From Cyanophora paradoxa (lineage: Eukaryota > Glaucocystophyceae > Cyanophorales > Cyanophoraceae), in assembly GCA_004431415.1 (NCBI GenBank), contig QPMI01000401.1:290122-354121 (forward strand): a DNA stretch of 64,000 bases, read 5' to 3'. Each line of letters opens with the position of its first letter. Position 1 is the stretch's first letter. Position numbers and translations under genes: made by a program. Shown one piece after another: positions 42,013 through 51,988 of this stretch. A model generated the notes under the pieces. It was not told the DNA's origin. It was given only the letters and a program-made list of their open reading frames with translations, and made no database searches.

Positions 42013-42712
42013 ATGACAAGATTTAGAAGAGTTTAATGTTTCTGAAATGATAAATGTTCAGAGCCATTTTATAGGCAAAAGTTGTACTGGTAAAAAGCGA
42101 ATGTGTAAAGTATTGGTTAAAGCAATTACATGATGCCAAAGATTGATGTTGTGTAGTTGTGAGTGGACCAGCTTCAATCATTTCTGGGATAGTTGCAACA
42201 TGCAACTGGAAATGGGATGCCCCTTACATTTAAATTGCTAGATGAAAGGCAGAGAAAATAGAAAAAGGTGAACCTGTTAACCATGTGTGTTGGTTAGATG
42301 ATTTAATCGATAATGAGATAATTGATTTAACACAAGAGAAATGGTCTCTCTGTATTCCAGAGGTCGCCATTCGAAAATATCCATTATCTGCATCACACAA
42401 AAGCTAAGAAAAGTCTCTTCGACTATTCGAGTTAATTCGATTATGCTGTTTTCTAAGTGCTGCAATCGCAAAGAACTTGAAGCCATAGAGGAAGAATACA
42501 ATATAATGCGAAAAAAGGATTTTACAAGATGTTTGAAGAGTATGTTCACTCCTATCAGTATATTTTGGTCCTCTGCAAACTACTCAGTTAAATACTATGT
42601 AGATAAAGCTGAGCTTGTGAAAGATTTCCCATTTCCTCGCTTCCACAGAAAGCCAAAAAAGAAAGAAGATGAACTGAAACCACCAGAGAAAGAGGAAGCC
42701 CCAAAGAAGTGA
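42013..42712 (+). pseudogene. DNA-packaging ATPase, A32/FtsK-HerA type (frame changes)
   Basis: Drives genome packaging into the capsid. From the ATG at 42013, a frame change leads to FNVSEMINVQSHFIGKSCTG K, a P-loop of the GxxxxGK form; the following Ser/Thr is displaced by an extra base in an A run. Then VVVSGPASIISGIVATCNWK, EPVNHVCWLDDLIDNEIIDL (Walker B with paired Asp) and SRGRHSKISIICITQKLRKV followed by STIRVNSIMLFSKC. The RH..iSii...Q and IR.N motifs are typical of this viral family. The C-terminus is a Lys/Pro/Glu-rich tail ending KEEAPKK. Total about 233 residues, the normal length. At least four frame changes. It directly follows the capsid gene, as in many PLVs. Confidence 0.75.
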
Positions 42713-42790
42713 AAAGCCAAGTCCATAGCAATAAATTGATGCGATATAAACGCGGTTTATAAAATTATCTCTCATTCTAATAAAGATACA

Positions 42791-43470
42791 ATGCCTCCCA
42801 AACGAAAGATAGGGATCCCAGCTGGGGCTGTTGGCTATTCAGGTGGTGGAAACAATGGATCCATTAACACTGAACCAATGAAATTCAATGGTATGAAAGG
42901 TGAAGCCCTCACAACAAGAAGACCCCTCAATGCTGCCTATGAGGAATCAGTCGATGACAAAGCCCCACAGGCTTCAACCAGTGACCAACTCAACATTCAC
43001 CTGAGAAGCCTCAAAATGAAGCTGTTGCTGAGGGTGCCAGGCGAATTATTGGTGCTGCTGATGATAAAGGTTTAGGCTTGCAAGATCTTTCACTGGCTCG
43101 CAAAGGTGAGGGTCTTAGTAAGGAATCAGACAAGGTAATTCAGTCTATGGCTGGTGAAGTCACATACAAGACTGCTCCCACTCAAAATATTCATCGAATT
43201 CCCAAGGCTCAATGGGATGAGATGACTGCTAAACTCAAAGATCTGGAAGCCAAATCAAGTGCCTTGGAGCAGTATGTTACTGAGAAGAAAGAGAGAGCCA
43301 AGCTAAAGGAGATGCTTCGAAAGGAAGTTTATAAAATGGGCATTACTGGTGTCCCAGATAAACAGTTTATTGCTAAGAAAGAGAACCAAATCGATGAGCA
43401 GGCAGTAGATGAAATGAAAACAAAGACCCAAAGGGAACCATTGAACCTGGTGCCACCAAAGCTGAAGTAG
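42791..43470 (+). pseudogene. Unrecognised viral protein with coiled coil (one frame change)
   Basis: About 226 residues in two frames joined near 43000-43070. N-terminus: MPPKRKIGIPAGAVGYSGGG then NNGSINTEPMKFNGMKGEAL; middle: ARRIIGAADDKGLGLQDLSL, GLSKESDKVIQSMAGEVTYK; C-terminus: a long charged helix WDEMTAKLKDLEAKSSALEQ then YVTEKKERAKLKEMLRKEVY. The basic PPKRK start could be a nuclear signal or DNA-binding tail. A TATA-like box (TTTATAAAATTA) lies about 30 bases upstream. Position after the ATPase suggests a virion core or assembly protein. No family recognised. Confidence 0.5.
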
Positions 43471-43490
43471 AAAAGGGAGTAGCCCCACAG

Positions 43491-43502
43491 TATATAAAAG
43501 AC
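43491..43502 (+). promoter_or_regulatory. TATA-like promoter box TATATAAAAGAC
   Basis: It lies 48 bases before the next start codon. The same 12-mer occurs at 44663-44674, 69 bases before the primase-helicase start. Related TATAAA boxes precede other viral genes. Confidence 0.6.
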
Positions 43503-43538
43503 GAGTTTGGCTTTAATTTCTCTGTTTTATTAGAGACA

Positions 43539-43809
43539 TGGATATAATACGAAAGTTTTTCGAGATGTTCAGTCTGCATGTGGTGAGCAATTGCCACAGT
43601 GGATGCTTGTGACAACAGTGGAGTTTGAGATGTCAGATACTGAGGATAATGCCTCAGAAGCAAGAGAGAGAAGGAGGTCTACAGTTTCTGTGGAGTCAAT
43701 GCCAGCAGACCCCACAGAGTATACATATGAGCAACAGGAGTATCCAAGGAGAAGTTCTCTGCCAGCAGAAAACGTTTTCTCTGGGAATATAAATGGAGGA
43801 TACTATTAG
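43539..43809 (+). CDS. Small acidic Ser-rich viral protein (probable frame change at the start)
   Basis: About 90 residues. The main frame reads TKVFRDVQSACGEQLPQWML then SDTEDNASEARERRRSTVSV and TEYTYEQQEYPRRSSLPAEN, ending NGGYY. An ATG at 43539 is one base out of frame with it; an in-frame ATG exists at 43591. Acidic and Ser/Arg-rich, likely unstructured. Function unknown. Confidence 0.4.
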
Positions 43810-43990
43810 TTTAATCGAGTTTACCAGTGATGAACCTGTTACTGAGGGTTCTATTAGACACATTCTAGCAATGCAGAAACGATATAGAGAGGACCCAGCA
43901 TATAGAGAGTATAAAAGCAACAAGCCCTGGCATCCTATTATCGCAGAAAAGCCCAAAAAGAGGAGCAGAGACCCAGAGGAGACCGATTAA
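43793..43990 (+). CDS. Small basic viral protein
   Basis: 65 residues, intact, overlapping the previous gene by about 17 bases. Reads IRHILAMQKRYREDPAYREY followed by KSNKPWHPIIAEKPKKRSRD. The YREDPAYREYK segment resembles YRENEEYREQKK in the gene at 44188, so the two may share an origin. C-terminal KKRSR could direct it to the nucleus. Function unknown. Confidence 0.5.
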   Translation: MEDTISLIEFTSDEPVTEGSIRHILAMQKRYREDPAYREYKSNKPWHPIIAEKPKKRSRDPEETD

Positions 43991-44015
43991 ATATTATTTG
44001 CCTACTGAAGTAGCA

Positions 44016-44138
44016 ATGGACCCCCAGGTCTATAAGATAATTGAGAAAAAGCGGTCTCAGTATGCCACTGAGGCAGCTATAAAAGTTTACAGACAGGAAC
44101 TGGTGTTCGCAACAAAAAATGACTTAAGGAAAAAGTAG
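44016..44138 (+). CDS. Tiny viral ORF
   Basis: 40 residues starting MDPQVYKIIEKKRSQYATEA and ending NDLRKK. Helical and basic, with the same Lys/Tyr/Glu texture as its neighbours. It lies alone between two genes on the same strand. Support is limited to composition and fit in the gap. Confidence 0.3.
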   Translation: MDPQVYKIIEKKRSQYATEAAIKVYRQELVFATKNDLRKK

Positions 44139-44187
44139 ATAGATTGTATTGAGGAAAAATTATTTTCGTATCTACTATTAAAGAGAA

Positions 44188-44514
44188 ATGCCGAATATCC
44201 GCAAGATACTCACAGATGATGAAAAAGCAGAGAAGCTGAGACTGAAAAGGGAGCAAGATGCCCAAAGAAAACGCGAAGCCTATCATAAAAAGAAGCAGGA
44301 ACGATTATCCCAAGGAGCCGCTACAGTTCACACACCAGAAGAACTCAAAAAGATTGCCCTCAGACACCAGAGGAAATACAGGGAAAATGAAGAATATCGC
44401 GAGCAAAAAAAGGCAAAAGCGCTGGAATATTACCACAAGAAGAAAGATGAACAGCCCAAGAAACCCAAAGAGCATAAACCGGTTGGAAGACCTCGGAAAT
44501 ATATCGAAGAATAA
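44188..44514 (+). CDS. Basic helical protein with AT-hook-like tail
   Basis: 108 residues, intact. Very Lys/Arg/Glu-rich long helix: TDDEKAEKLRLKREQDAQRK, then IALRHQRKYRENEEYREQKK and ALEYYHKKKDEQPKK, ending KPVGRPRKYIEE. GRPRK is the core of an AT-hook, which binds the minor groove of AT-rich DNA, fitting an AT-rich viral genome. Possibly a genome-condensing core protein (inference). A preceding TTCGTATCTACTATTAAAGAG leader may hold the promoter. Confidence 0.6.
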   Translation: MPNIRKILTDDEKAEKLRLKREQDAQRKREAYHKKKQERLSQGAATVHTPEELKKIALRHQRKYRENEEYREQKKAKALEYYHKKKDEQPKKPKEHKPVGRPRKYIEE

Positions 44515-44662
44515 ATTCTCGATCGAAACAAATTTTGTAGAAATCGATTTGATCGGAGGCAAAAAAATGACAGCTTTCTTCCCTCTTTTTTAAAACTGTA
44601 CCTATATATCGAGACAGTATCCCGACCCAAAACTACTTAAGGACTTGGCAAATAATAGGATA

Positions 44663-44674
44663 TATATAAAAGAC
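44663..44674 (+). promoter_or_regulatory. TATA-like promoter box TATATAAAAGAC
   Basis: Second exact copy of the 12-mer at 43491-43502; here 69 bases upstream of the primase-helicase start. Confidence 0.6.
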
Positions 44675-44731
44675 AATTCCTCCTTCCGAAATTATTTTCT
44701 TCGTTAAAGGTAGAAGTCCCCAAAATCGAAA

Positions 44732-47277
44732 ATGAACAAAATCGAGAAATTCGCCACCCCTGTTGAAAATGCTACATTCCTTAGTACTCTCATTGGTGAT
44801 CGCAACAAGGTCACCCATGTATTTGATTCTGCGAAGATGCCCTTGAAGCCATTGATAATAGCAAGGTTAAGACCTGGGCTGAATGCATTCAGCCTGAACA
44901 AGTGACCAGAGTTTACCTGGACCTGGATAAATTCGCTGATTTGAAGGAGAACATTGCTGATAACTATGCTGAGGCGAAACTGTTGTAAGAGAGATGAGAG
45001 ATAAGCTATGGAAGCGATCTGGGACCACTTCTATTAACGATATTGCTGTTGCAGTTCGCCATAGAAGGGTTTATTTGATCAAGGAGGATGTCACCAAGTT
45101 CAAGATCTCAGCCCACTTTATCATTAAATCGCTTGCATGCAAACATGAAGATATCCCCAAGCTTTTCAAAGCTATGGGATTGGTGAAAAATGAGGATTAT
45201 GACAGTGGAGTTTACAGCTCCACACAGAACCTATCTGCCTCAATTGCTGCAAAGGTGAGACTCTGGATGCTCAAAATAATCAAAAAAGATGTTGATAAAA
45301 CGTTTGCTTTAAGAAATTCGTTGACTGTGACAAGTGTTATGCGAAATGAGGACTTCTTGTATCTTTCTTCTCAGCTTCTACTAAACTTGTGGATGAATCG
45401 AATATTTCTGCATTCGCAAATTATAGCCCTGAGCCAAAACCAGTTAAAAGGAGCCAAAAAGTGATAAAGTGAAGACTGAGAACGTAGAAGCTGAAAAAGA
45501 CACTGAACCCGAAATCCTGTTACTTTCGAACTGCTACAAAGTGTTATAATGGGTCTGAATGGTGAGAGAGCTAATGAGTATAAAACTTGATTGAGTAGGA
45601 CTGGTCATCATCAATGTTGGGAGACAACAAGTTCACCCCTAAAATGCAAGCTGAACTCTTCCACCAATCTCAGAACAGAGTGACAAGTATGATTATGATG
45701 AATGCCAGGAGAAGTTTACACAGCTTCGCAGAAGCAAGAAGAAGCTGAGCCTGGCAAAGTGTTGACCTTCAAATCCTTGGTTTATTGTTGAGCAAAGATA
45801 ACAATGAGCTTTTCAAGGAACTCTTCCCCAAAAGTATGCATTCCTACCAGAGGACACAGATGAATCGATTACAATACTGCAAGTATCCTCCTTTGGCTGA
45901 CATTACAAGTGCATAAGAGTATTTCAATGCTCGAATGCATCATGTTGAAAATGTTGGTTGTGTGATGCTCTGGGATGAACAACTACTTTGCTGGATGCCC
46001 AAAGATATTGGGAAGCTCTCTACAAAGCATTTCCCCACTTGATGCATAAGGTGATTGTGAATGAGGGACAGATAATGAGAAAGAAGAAATGGGAGCAATC
46101 ATTTAGGAAATGGATTGTGGATCCAACAGCCACAAGATCAACTTACATGGATTTCCTCCACCTCTGCTACTCTCAGTGCAAAATGCAAGTCTGTATTTAA
46201 TCTCTATCCAGGATGAAGGTCGACCATTCAGCAATTCGAAAATGCTCCAGAGGATGTAACTGCTGAGATGATTAAGCCTTTCCTTGATCACTTGTTCTTA
46301 ATGTCTGTGAGGATCAAAATACCTATGAATATCTGTTGAAATGGTTTGCCCACATGCTGCAAAAGCCTGGGGAACTCAATGGAGTATCCTTAATCTTCAT
46401 TGGTGAGCAGGGAACTGGTAAAAATGTGTTGGTTGATACTTTCCAAAAGAGATACTTGGAGATGCCCTAAGTTATGCAACTGGAAAGCCAAAAGAGATTG
46501 TTTGGTCGATTTGCCACAATAGAGGATAAGATCTTGATTGTTGTGAATGAAGCCTCAGCAGGACACATTCGAAAATAATGAATGCTCAAGATCTCATAAC
46601 TTCTGATAAGATTGTAATTGAAACAAAGGGATAGATTCATACACAAAAAAGCAACTTTGCCAGGATTATATTCACCAGCAATAACAACATTCCAGTGAAA
46701 ATTGAAGCTGGAATAGGCGATTTGTGGTTGTTGAAGTTAGTAAGAAATTCGCAAAGGATAGGTCATACTTCCTTCCACTTGTAAAATGCTTAATGATCAC
46801 TGCAATATTCGAAACATTGCCCACTATTTGAGAACCAAAGTTGAATGTGAGGAGTGAACTGGATTGCTGATAGACCCCTACAAATAATACTATTTAGCCC
46901 ACAGGTGTGCGCTCCAATCATTCTTATGTTCACTAAGTGGCTTGTGGATCGAGGCTTATTTCCGAGAATAAATGCAAGTTGGTAGCCTTGTGGAAACCTG
47001 GAAGTGGTTCCAGGAGTTTATTACCAGCAATAAATATAAAAACGATTATAATAGTCGCCGATATTATACTGAAATGAGAAGTGTTACATATATCCAAGTG
47101 AAAACTACAAATGGCACAACAATACTATCATTTCCTATTCCACAAGTATTTGAGGAATTCAGAAATGATGCTGTAGATGATGAGACTATTGAGGAAGAAG
47201 CTAATCCAAGGATGAAACAAGAACTACCTGCTGCTGATCCTGATGCATCAGATTATGACTCTGATGTTGAAGTTTAG
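44732..47277 (+). pseudogene. Primase-helicase: AEP-type primase fused to SF3 (D5-like) helicase (frame changes)
   Basis: Replication protein of about 845 residues. Primase part: MNKIEKFATPVENATFLSTL, VTRVYLDLDKFADLKENIAD (the hhhDhD metal motif), FKISAHFIIKSLACKHEDI, YDSGVYSSTQNLSASIAAKV. A linker with YDYDECQEKFTQ is typical of AEP-D5 fusions. Helicase part: KWEQSFRKWIVDPTATRSTY (D5_N-like), YLLKWFAHMLQKPGELNGVS, then LIFIGEQGTGKNVLVDTFQK (Walker A), GRFATIEDKILIVVNEASAG (Walker B), DLITSDKIVIETKG, ARIIFTSNNNIPVKIEAG with a basic sensor. The C-terminal tail is acidic (DASDYDSDVEV). The order is complete. More than ten frame changes are scattered through it. A stem-loop follows 85 bases after the stop. 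Confidence 0.8.
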
Positions 47278-47513
47278 GTTTACTCAAAAGTGGACTCACA
47301 GTTGACTCAAATTTATCATAAAAGACCAAACAGTCTTTTATTATGGTTTATTTATCGATTAGGTTGACTAAGTGGGGGGTTGACTCATTTTTCACAGATT
47401 CTAAAAGAGGACTCTGCCCTAAAAAGAAATAAAAGTGCCTCAACTCCACCCACTAAGTCAACCAAAAAATGATTTAGAGATAGAAAAATATATTTATATG
47501 TAACTAGTAAGAA
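47278..47513. terminator. Stem-loop region after the primase-helicase gene
   Basis: Non-coding. 47362-47376 (GGTTGACTAAGTGGG) pairs with 47449-47463 with one mismatch. Order and orientation match the left copy (27965-28076): an AAAAGTGGACTCA copy, then the stem with GGGG, then GTTGACTCATTTTT. Both hairpins lie just downstream of a stop codon. They may mark RNA 3' ends, as palindromes do in mimivirus-like systems, or be remnants of a viral repeat. Confidence 0.6.
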
Positions 47514-47942
47514 ATGGCTGGAACAGATCATGATTCTGGATCGATCTATATGATTGAGAGTCAGGAAATGAACAAAGTCACATAGGAAGAACCTCACAGC
47601 CACTTCAAAAAGATGGAGACAACACAAATCAGGTCAATGCCATCTACAGCAGACCTATGCAAGGCTTCTGATGTGAAGTTCTCAGTCCTGTATTCAGTAA
47701 GAAGGTGGGCATGAAGACCTAATGAACAGAGAAGCATATTACATGTATCTCTTTGAACCTTGGATAGTCAATTTACAAAACCGAAATCCCGATTTAGGAT
47801 TAATAGGTTTTTGCGATTCCATTCAGAGGAAGCAGTGGATCCATTAAAACATTTTAAATTGCGTTTAGAACATCCTAAAATAAAATATCCCCTTAGAATA
47901 GGAACAATTAGGAATAATGCCCGAATTACCAACAACTCATAA
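47514..47942 (+). pseudogene. Unrecognised viral coding segment upstream of PolB
   Basis: MAGTDHDSGSIYMIESQEMN from an ATG at 47514, then HFKKMETTQIRSMPSTADLC in the same frame after a stop, then FTKPKSRFRINRFLRFHSEE followed by AVDPLKHFKLRLEHPKIKYP (47760-47942). These may form one frame-broken small protein or the extreme N-terminus of the polymerase gene. No family recognised. Confidence 0.35.
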
Positions 47943-48990
47943 GGAGAAGAAATGGGAACTCATGGGATTGCTGGGAACACTTTATGCAGCCCATGAAATT
48001 ACAGAGGCTGAATATGACGGGAAATAGATTTAATTGCAAAGGGCAGACCCACTTTAAGCAGATTAACCAGAAAAGCAAATAACCTTTATGATAAAATTGA
48101 ACCTTGGATGAATGGATAGGCTTAGGCAATAGAACAGATGCAGAAGATGGAACAGCCATGAATGAATTATATCGCTGGCTCACTTACAGAGCCAGAGGGA
48201 AGTTGTTGTAGATGTGATTGATTCCTGGACAGAATTGCTACATCCTTCCTAATCGATTAAAGCAGGGTTTAGATCAATTCAGGGCAATCAAGGTTCGCTT
48301 GTCTTTTATCTGCAAGTTCGTAAAAGTGAGCATCCACAGGTTGGATATCGAAATACATTTACAGTGATTATTTTGTATTAACCAGGTCGAGAAATATTCG
48401 AACTGAGCTGAATAAAGCAGCCCAAATGTGTCAAGAGCAGATGATGTGGTTGATAGCTATCGCTTGGAAAGAATCGAAATACTCAGAGTGGCTATTATGA
48501 GTTATGCTCCAACTGGTGGATGCTTTCTACAAACCCCAGAGTGGATTGCTAGAAGAGAGCCACAGTGAATATTCGAAATATAGATGATTCCTGCTTCGAA
48601 AATGCAATTTTGGCTATATTCACAGAAAAAGCGATAAACTCCATAAGAGGAATGAGCTTTCACAATATCGCAAATGGAAATACTCAGCAATCGCTTATAA
48701 TCGCTGGCTCTGAATTTCGATAACATCCATTCCCTGTTGCTGTGATGCTGAGATTATTGATAAATTCGAGGCTCAAAATGCAGGCATTAGCATTAATATA
48801 TTTGGAATCGATGGAGAGGTTATTTATCCCTGCATCAATCCAGTAACCCAGGCAGAAGCATAAGGTAATCTCATGCTGATATTTGATGATGAAGGGAATG
48901 GTCATTATATTACAATCATGTCCCTTTCAAGATTATTGAAAGTAAATCATGAAACATACTCCATACCAGTCAGGGCAATTAAAATGGGAT
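47917..48990 (+). pseudogene. Polinton-type protein-primed DNA polymerase B, N-terminal fragment only
   Basis: Frames follow on from one another: MPELPTTHKEKKWELMGLLG; LSRLTRKANNLYDKIEPWMN; GLDQFRAIKVRLSFICKF; YRLERIEILRVAIMSYAPTG; GCFLQTPEWIARREP; VNIRNIDDSCFENAILAIF; IIDKFEAQNAGISINIFGID followed by GEVIYPCINP; LMLIFDDEGNGHYITIMSLS followed by RLLK. This series (Y.P.GG...lP, NI.N.Dd.CF.waila, kFE..N...siNvfg, HY..I..lsRLl) is the conserved region ahead of the exonuclease and polymerase domains in Polinton and PLV PolB. The reading frame then runs straight into GC-rich DNA at about 48990, so exonuclease, palm and terminal-protein parts are lost. At least six frame changes occur upstream. Confidence 0.75.
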
Positions 48991-49000
48991 ATCCCGGGGC
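48983..49000. other. Right junction of viral insert with GC-rich DNA
   Basis: Composition changes within about ten bases, from AATTAAAATGGGATAT to CCCGGGGCCGCTCGC. GATATC and CCCGGG palindromes overlap at the join. No direct repeat matching the left junction is visible. Confidence 0.7.
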
Positions 49001-49199
49001 CGCTCGCACGGAACTAGATGCAGCAAATGCACGCACAGGCCCGTACCACACCCACCTGATTTTAGTTCCTAGCCAGGACCCTCTTCTAAACGTTCGGCCC
49101 GGCCCCGCCCCGGCCCCCGCCCCCCGGCCCCTCCATTCCCGGCGGCGCCGGACCGCCCGCGCGCGCCGCATAACCTCAACGCGCGCCCGAGCTCACGCG

Positions 49200-51540
49200 C
49201 GTCGGCCGCCGGCCGCCCGCCCGCTCCATCACGATTCGATCCCGGCCCCCCGGCCCCCCTCCATCACGGCGGCTCGCCCTACGTTATCGCTAGTCTTCGA
49301 GCTCGAAGAGTCGCTATCTGAGGACGTAGAAGAGTCGCTGCTCGACCGGAATCGGCGTCTACTTTCAGGTTCTTTCCAGCGTGAAGACGATGCAGTACCT
49401 GCGCGAGGGGGGCGCGGAATCGGGCCGGGGCCGGCGCCGGCGGGGGACGCCCGCGAACCTCGCATCCGTGCCCTCGCTCGCCACCACCTCGTGCTCCAGC
49501 ATGTGCCCTGGCGGCCGCGGCGTCGACGGGGCGCCGTCGATCGGCAGGCATGGAGGGGGGGGATAGGATAGAGGGCGCGCACTCGAATAAAGACGACGTC
49601 GCCGTGCCTTAGGTCGAGCGAGATGCCGAGGGCCGGAAAGCGGAGCCGGTGCAGGGCCGGTCCCGCTTGCCTCGGGGTGAAAGTAGACGAGGGCGGCGTA
49701 GGCTCCTGCGCGTCGCTGCGGTCCCGGTGGCCTTGATATCCTAGAGGGCCGTCGGCATCAACGAGGCGGGAAAGGGAGCGAGGGGTAAACGGCAGCTCAC
49801 GTTTCCGGCGGGTTCATCCAGTGCATCGTCCAGGTTCCTGCGCGCCCGCGACCCGCGCGTCGGGCACGAGCGGGCCGGGGCCGGCGCACACGCGCTCGCG
49901 ACCGTAGCTGTACGGGTGCCGTTCGAGCCTTCAGGCGATCTCCGCCATGTCGCAACCGGCCTTGACGTCGATGGCGCAGAGGCGGGAACAGGTACTCGAG
50001 CACGCCGACGAGGTGGCCGTTGAGGAGGTGCAGCCGCCGGTTCGCGTTCGTGTCCGCGCCGTACTGCGGGTTCGGAGATCTGGGAAAGGGCGGGTCGGCT
50101 CGCCCCGCGTCCCGCGCGCGTTCGGCGGGGGGTGGGGCGGGGGCCGCGGACCGGATCGGGACGGTCGCGCCCTGGCCCCGCTGACGCCGGTGACGATCCT
50201 CGGGCCGCGCTCGTGCTCCTTCTTCTTCTTCTTCTTGCCCGGCGCGGCCGCGCGGTCGCGGCGGCCCGAGGCCTCCTCTTCGGCCGCTTGGCGAGAATCT
50301 CCCGCATCACGTCGAGCCGCCCCGTCCGCAGCGCCGCCTCGGCCGCCTCGCGCGCCTCGTCCAGCAGCTTCTGGTCCTGCGCGGCGGGCCCCGTCAGAGC
50401 CCGGGGCGCGCGCGGGGGGCGGGGCGGGGCGGGCCGGGCCGCACCCGGGCTTCGTTGTACATGATGCTGCGGCGGATGGAAAACGTAAAGGCCGTGGAGG
50501 CGCAGGCGACGGCGGCGGCGACCCGCTCGATCCCGGCGCCCTCGCGGAAGAGGCCGGGGAGGTGGACGGCGGCGAGGGCGCCGCCCAGGAGATGCACGTC
50601 TGCGCCCCGCGGTCCAAGACGTAGTCGTGCGCGCCTCGTCCTCCTTGGAGCAGCCCGGCGGGAGCGGCGCACGTAGGCGGCAAACTTGCCCTGCGGGCGC
50701 GTGAGGCGCGGGCGGGGCGCGGGGGGAGGGGGCGCGTACCTCGGCCCGCTGCTGCCGGATGAAGCGCGAGTCGACGCCGCCCCGAGGAGATTGCAGGCAG
50801 CGCGACGCGCCGCTCGGGAGATACGGCCCACGACGCCAGCGCCGAGGCGTGCGGCGGGCCGTGCGGACGCCCGAGAAAGGCCCCTCGATCGCGCGCAGGG
50901 CGAGCAGGTCGACGGGCGGTGGCTCAGCCCAGCTCCGAGCCAAAGTGCTCCTCCATCCGTTCCGGCGGCCCCGTCATGCCCTCGGGACGACGCCGAAAGG
51001 GAGCTGCGGGGGCGGCCGTCGGGGCGCGCGGCGGGAGCCCCCGCGACCCGGGACGCACGTACAGGACCTGGTCCGCCACCGGACGGGCCGAAGGATCGAT
51101 AGCCGTATCGTCTCGTCGCGACCAGCTCGGCGCGTTTGTAGGGCCTGCGGGGATCCCGTTGGGAGGGCGGAGGGGAAAGTGCGGGGAGCAGACTCTTCGA
51201 GTACACGGGCCCGCCGGGCGCGGGCGTCTTTGACGCGCGGCGCCGCCGAGCGCCAGGCCGGACGCCTGGAGCTCCCTCTTCGGTTCATCCAGACGAGGCC
51301 GCCGCCGCCGCCGCCGCGCTCCGCCGGGGCCGACCCTCCCCCGCACCCGGGCGAGCGAGATGTTCATCATGCGTCCGCGCTGCGCGGCGCGCGCCTTTCT
51401 CGACGCGCGGACGCCGCCGACGCCATCCAGATGGGAACGGGCGCCTCGGGCGCGGCCGCGGCCGCTGACATCGCCGAGGTCGCTGCGATCACCTTCTCGA
51501 TCGCGCGCTCTCTTCAGCGAGCCTCCCGCATGCCCCGAGG
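49200..51540 (-). CDS. Unrecognised spliced gene
   Basis: Coding-like minus-strand segments separated by GC-rich introns: RERAIEKVIAATSAMSAAAA and MNISLARVRG (51510-51340), KRAELVATRRYGYRSFGPSG (51130), MEEHFGSELG (50955), GADVHLLGGALAAVHLPGLF then AVACASTAFTFSIRRSIMYN (50610-50450), QDQKLLDEAREAAEAALRTG then MREILAKRPKR (50380-50290), TNANRRLHLLNGHLVGVLEY (50060-49990). One segment has mildly hydrophobic stretches. No domain is recognised and exon borders are uncertain. GTAAAC at 49785 belongs to the motif series described below. Confidence 0.35.
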
Positions 51541-51769
51541 CGACGCCTGCAACGGGCGGCCGCCGCGGCGACCGTTAGCCGCAGACGACGTCCGAAAGGG
51601 TCGAAATGCTTACCGGAGACTTTGGACACGCCCGGCGGTGTCGGAATCGATCGGAAAGTGCAAGTTCCCGAAGCGGCGGACCACGCCGCCGATAGAGGTA
51701 CCCGAGAACCGAGCTTGTTGCGGATTGCTGGCCAAGCAACTACCGCAGCTGCGTGTAAGCTATCGTCTC

Positions 51770-51840
51770 GACACGGTTTACGGGAATCCGAGTGGCCGGA
51801 TCGGCGTTTACGGGACCAAACGTACCCCCCCCGTTTACGC
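51770..51840. repeat. Three GTTTACG copies upstream of the 51989 gene
   Basis: GTTTAC at 51776-51781, 51806-51811 and 51833-51838, within 63 bases, followed by a T run (51849-51859). The cluster stands in the presumed promoter of the 51989 gene, so GTTTACG may be a control element; other copies are spread over 49.8-63.6 kb. Confidence 0.6.
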
Positions 51841-51988
51841 CGTCCCATTTTTTTTTTCAGTCGCTCGTTCCCCCGCCCACGCGCACCCGCCCCTAACCGC
51901 AAGCTCCCCGCGTCCTCTTTCAACGCATAAATCGGAGCGCGCAGGCCCTTGCTATCGAGGCGCGCGCAGGCCGCGGCGCAGCGGCGCC

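Larger units (their letters stand above)
27440..48990. mobile_element. Integrated polinton-like virus, right end truncated
   Basis: An intron-free AT-rich block of about 21.5 kb between GC-rich host DNA, with tightly packed genes on both strands. Core PLV functions seen: candidate double jelly-roll capsid protein (40615-41866), two capsid-associated paralogues (38604-40563), packaging ATPase (42013-42712), AEP primase-SF3 helicase (44732-47277) and a polinton-type DNA polymerase B N-terminal fragment (47917-48990). Not found: an rve or tyrosine integrase, an adenain-like protease, and the exonuclease and polymerase domains of PolB. The right edge is a sharp junction near 48990 inside PolB. 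The left edge carries AT-rich tandem repeats that may be one viral terminus. Terminal inverted repeats cannot be shown because the right end is lost. Confidence 0.8.

Noticed and set aside
27440-48990. Virophage or giant-virus fragment instead of a PLV
   Set aside because: No giant-virus hallmark genes beyond ATPase and primase-helicase, and the PolB N-terminus is of polinton type. A virophage is possible but the adhesion fibres and gene set fit PLVs better.
48984-49571. Long plus-strand frame crossing the right viral junction
   Set aside because: The part beyond 48990 is an Arg/Pro-rich translation of GC-rich DNA with no polymerase features; it is read-through, not a real fusion.
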